Shown in pieces: positions 61,088-64,000 of a stretch of 64,000 nucleotides of DNA. Under the pieces are notes generated by a model. It did not search any database. It worked only from the letters and a program-made list of their open reading frames with translations, and was not told the origin of the DNA. This DNA is from an uncultured Alphaproteobacteria bacterium (GTDB lineage Bacteria > Pseudomonadota > Alphaproteobacteria > Rhodobacterales > Rhodobacteraceae): the NCBI GenBank assembly GCA_902625475.1, contig CACOBR010000004.1:25919-89918 (forward strand), given 5' to 3'. How positions within the stretch are numbered: the first letter of the stretch is position 1; each line of letters starts with the position of its first letter. The position numbers were made by a program, and so were the translations under genes.

Positions 61088-64000
61088 TTACTCGGCTGCT
61101 ACTGATTTTTTTATATTAAAATTCATAATTTTGTTAAAAACGATTTTAAAGAAGTTTTCCCACCAATATCTTAATGCTAACAAAGTTGGTGTAAGTAAAA
61201 GTGTAAGTATAGTGGCGAATCCTAGTCCAAAAACAATAGCAGTTGCCAATTGTTTCCACCATGTGACTGTTGGTTCATTTATACTATAACCACCATTTTG
61301 AAAATCAAGAGAGAGTCCAAACATCATTGGAGTTAAACCTGCCATTGTTGTTATTGTAGTTAACAATACAGGACGTATACGGTCTTCTACAGTTCTAATT
61401 ATAGCTTCAATTCTATTCATTGAAGTTATGTATTGTTGATAAGTATCAATAAGGACAATGTTATTATTAACCACAATTCCTGCCAATGCAACAATACCTG
61501 TACCTGTCATTATTACAGAAAAAGTTTGATCCATAACCAACATACCAATTAATACTCCAGTAGTTGACATTATGACTGCTAGAAGAACCAAAAAAGAATT
61601 ATAGAAACTGTTGAATTGAGCTAATAAAATAACAAACATTAAACCAAGTGCTCCACTAAATGCTATTGTCAGAAAAGCTTGGCTTTCAGCTTGATCATTT
61701 GCCTCACCCGCAAAACTCCAATTTACGTTTTCAGGAAGTGGTTTATTTTTGGTGAGCCACTCTTTTATTTTTTTTAATTGTTCATTTGCATTTTCACCAT
61801 TTTTGATATCTGCTGAAATATCAAACACTCGTTCTTTATTTACCCTGGCAATATTATCTACTTTTGGTACTGGTTTTCTTTTTATAAGATTAGAAATCGG
61901 TACTAAGCCAATGGTTGTTCTAACCTTTAAATCATCTATAGTGGACAGCAGACGATCTTTTTCGGGAAATCTAACTCTTATTTCGAGCTCTTCATCAGAA
62001 TCTTCAGTCCTCATATTACCTAGGTTTATTCCTTTAGTCACTAATTGAACAATACCACCTATTGTTGCTACATCTGTTCCATATATTCCAGTTGCTTCCA
62101 CATCAACGTCGTATTGCCAATCTATTCCGGGTAGGGGTCTGGTATCGCCTATATCTTTAAGAGCTGTATTTTTCTTAAGCTCATTTTTTATTATTTCAGT
62201 AGCTTCTAATAGTTTTTGTCTATTTATTCCAGATACCCTTATAAATATTGGTTTTGGAGAGGAAGGACCTCTAATTTGTTCTGAAATTTGTGCTTTAACA
62301 CCAGGTAATTTTTTAAGTTTTTCATTTATTTCTTCAATAATTTCTTTACCAGGTTTTCTTTTGTTCCATGCTGACAATTCAATTTGAATTCCTCCAATTG
62401 TGTCAATAGGTTTGGCATCACCAAGACCATCTGCATTAGTAAAGCCACCTGGTCCGGTAAATGCAAAAACTGCTTCAACCCCATCAATACCTAAAATTTC
62501 ATTTTCAACCATTTTTACTAATCTATCCTTTTCAGAAATTGACAAATTACCTCTTGCTCTGACATGTGCAATAGCTTGTTCAAATTCCGTTTCTACAAAA
62601 AATTCAACTCCTCTATTATTTTTTTTAAAATTTTCAATAATTGAATAAATCATAAATACACTCATAACAATTATGATTAAGGGCATTATTGGGTTGCCAA
62701 CAAAAAAATAAAAAATCTTTCCCAAAAATGATCTTTTATATTGAAAAGTTCCTTTATTTTTTTGAAGTTTAAATGAAGTAGTTAAAGTTGATAAGAAAAT
62801 ACACTCTATGAAAAAAATGAACATGAAAGCTATGGCACTATTTTTATTAATATCAATAAATAATGAATTAAGTAAAAGATAGGCGGTACAAACTGATAGT
62901 ATACAAACGCAAGCAAAAATTATTATTCTTAAATATATAGAAATAGTATTTTGAATTCCTTTAGCAATACTTTCCATTTTTTTAGAAATTCTACCTGTCA
63001 CACCTCCAACAACGGGTAAATAAATGAGTACTACTATTAGCGATGCTGATAAGACAAATATTATGGTTACTGGCAAATTTCCCATGAATTGTCCTGCAAC
63101 TCCTGGCCAAAATAGCATAGGTAAAAATGCGCATAAAGTGGTTGCTGTTGAAGAAATAATGGGCCAAAACATCCTTTTTGCTGCTGCTGAATAAGCGCGC
63201 ATTGGCCCTATATTTTTCTTGATTTCTTTGTCCGCATATTCAACAATTATAATCGCACCATCTACAAGCATACCAACTGCTAAAATTAAGCCAAACATGA
63301 CAATATTTGATATTGAAATATTAAAAATTGCTAATAACGCAAATGTTAGCATGAAAGACATTGGTATAGCAAAACCAACTAATAGTGCTGATCTAGTACC
63401 CAAAGAAGCTAAAACAACTATCATCACAAGTGCAATCGCAGTTAGAACAGCTGACTCAAGGGAATCAACCATACCTTTAACTTGTTTAGAATTATCAAGA
63501 GAAAAATTTATCTCCAAATTTTTTTCTAAAATTTGTGGCCAGTTTTCTTTATAGTCATTTACTACTTTTTTTACATCTCCAACGGTTTGGATCAAATTTG
63601 ATCCTTTTCTCTTTACAACCTGAATAGCCATTGTAGGTTGTCCATTAAATCTGGCCATTCCAGTTCTATCTTTAAAAGTAAGCCTTATTTCAGCTACATC
63701 TCCAAGTCTTACTAATCTATCACCATTTTTTTTGATAGGGAGATTATATACGTCTTCAGTAGATTTAAAACTTGAAGGTATTTTTATTGCATAAGATCCA
63801 GTTCCGACTTCGACATCACCAGCTGCAATTAATTTGTTATTATTATTAACAACATTAAATAGCTCACCAGCTGTTATATTATAGAGCTCAAGTTTGAGAG
63901 GATCAATAATCACTTCAACCATTTCATCTCTTGAACCTGATAAGCCAGTTTCTAGTACGTTTGGTACGGTTTCAATTACGTCTTGGAGTTCCTTTGCAAG
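61088..64000 (-). CDS. RND efflux transporter permease, N-terminus beyond the window
   Basis: The minus-strand frame is open from the window edge (64000) to a stop at 61088, 970 residues. The extreme part LAKELQDVIETVPNVLETG and SRDEMVEVIIDPLKL is the porter domain of AcrB-type pumps, so the gene continues outside. Internal features include GFAIPMSFMLTFALL, GLILAVGMLVDGAIIIVEYAD, ARGNLSISEKDR in the second porter half and GIVVNNNIVLIDTY in the last helix bundle. A gene for the periplasmic adaptor would be expected upstream. Substrate unknown. Confidence 0.9.
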   Translation of the reverse strand, partial: LAKELQDVIETVPNVLETGLSGSRDEMVEVIIDPLKLELYNITAGELFNVVNNNNKLIAAGDVEVGTGSYAIKIPSSFKSTEDVYNLPIKKNGDRLVRLGDVAEIRLTFKDRTGMARFNGQPTMAIQVVKRKGSNLIQTVGDVKKVVNDYKENWPQILEKNLEINFSLDNSKQVKGMVDSLESAVLTAIALVMIVVLASLGTRSALLVGFAIPMSFMLTFALLAIFNISISNIVMFGLILAVGMLVDGAIIIVEYADKEIKKNIGPMRAYSAAAKRMFWPIISSTATTLCAFLPMLFWPGVAGQFMGNLPVTIIFVLSASLIVVLIYLPVVGGVTGRISKKMESIAKGIQNTISIYLRIIIFACVCILSVCTAYLLLNSLFIDINKNSAIAFMFIFFIECIFLSTLTTSFKLQKNKGTFQYKRSFLGKIFYFFVGNPIMPLIIIVMSVFMIYSIIENFKKNNRGVEFFVETEFEQAIAHVRARGNLSISEKDRLVKMVENEILGIDGVEAVFAFTGPGGFTNADGLGDAKPIDTIGGIQIELSAWNKRKPGKEIIEEINEKLKKLPGVKAQISEQIRGPSSPKPIFIRVSGINRQKLLEATEIIKNELKKNTALKDIGDTRPLPGIDWQYDVDVEATGIYGTDVATIGGIVQLVTKGINLGNMRTEDSDEELEIRVRFPEKDRLLSTIDDLKVRTTIGLVPISNLIKRKPVPKVDNIARVNKERVFDISADIKNGENANEQLKKIKEWLTKNKPLPENVNWSFAGEANDQAESQAFLTIAFSGALGLMFVILLAQFNSFYNSFLVLLAVIMSTTGVLIGMLVMDQTFSVIMTGTGIVALAGIVVNNNIVLIDTYQQYITSMNRIEAIIRTVEDRIRPVLLTTITTMAGLTPMMFGLSLDFQNGGYSINEPTVTWWKQLATAIVFGLGFATILTLLLTPTLLALRYWWENFFKIVFNKIMNFNIKKSVAAE

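Overview
This is most likely chromosomal DNA of an AT-rich marine alphaproteobacterium. The yajC-secD-secF, sodB, LOG, LysM and Atm1-type ABC genes, the tandem PaaI-type hotdog pair and the many sugar and amino-acid ABC systems support that class. A streamlined open-ocean lineage (for example HIMB59/AEGEAN-169 or a relative) would fit, but this is inference, because no rRNA is present. I see no tRNA, rRNA, CRISPR array, integrase or transposase.

The window falls into three compositional blocks. Block A (1 to about 17.4 kb) is clearly the most GC-rich and uses many CGN arginine codons. It holds polyol and sugar catabolism: on the minus strand a mannitol-dehydrogenase-type polyol dehydrogenase, fructokinase, a D-lyxose-isomerase-type enzyme and the start of an aldehyde dehydrogenase. 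On the plus strand come a CUT1 sugar/polyol ABC transporter with a DUF4432 epimerase-like protein, then an aldolase, Gfo/Idh/MocA oxidoreductase and PfkB kinase set. Two genes in this block are dead: an aldo/keto reductase (stops plus a frameshift) and a zinc alcohol dehydrogenase (in-frame TGA plus loss of the middle domain).

Block B (about 17.4 to 26.2 kb) is one tight operon: a GntR/FCD regulator with a perfect 23-bp palindrome just upstream of its start codon, a three-gene CUT2 (xylose-type) ABC transporter, a small gluconate-2-dehydrogenase-subunit-3-like protein, a GMC flavoprotein, an aldehyde dehydrogenase and an enolase-superfamily acid-sugar dehydratase. Together they read as an oxidative, non-phosphorylating sugar route. 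A perfect 11-bp stem lies inside one coding sequence between the transporter and enzyme genes.

Block C (26.2 to 64 kb) is very AT-rich. It starts with a three-gene NDP-deoxysugar cassette (CDP-glucose 4,6-dehydratase, 3,5-epimerase, C-methyltransferase) that ends in a scar where a fatty acid desaturase fragment is joined to the tail of a MobA/MocA-like gene. Next is a divergent cluster around a polar amino-acid ABC transporter with a class V aminotransferase, AhpD-like proteins, a 2-oxoglutarate/Fe(II) oxygenase, an M29/NicX-like protein and a DAO-family flavoenzyme, possibly an undescribed nitrogen-compound pathway. It is followed by ung, two hotdog thioesterases, a TPR-methyltransferase, a CIA30 protein and a proline-racemase-family enzyme lacking both usual catalytic cysteines.

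The most unusual gene is at 43.3 to 48.7 kb: a cysteine-free protein of 1,821 residues with flagellin-like helical ends, a jelly-roll-like domain and six degenerate repeats of about 52 residues, with no flagellar genes nearby. The remainder is mainly housekeeping: a ketopantoate-reductase-like gene, an acyl-CoA ligase, small secreted proteins, yajC-secD-secF, sodB, an EamA transporter, LOG, a LysM protein, an Atm1-type exporter and an RND pump cut by the window end.
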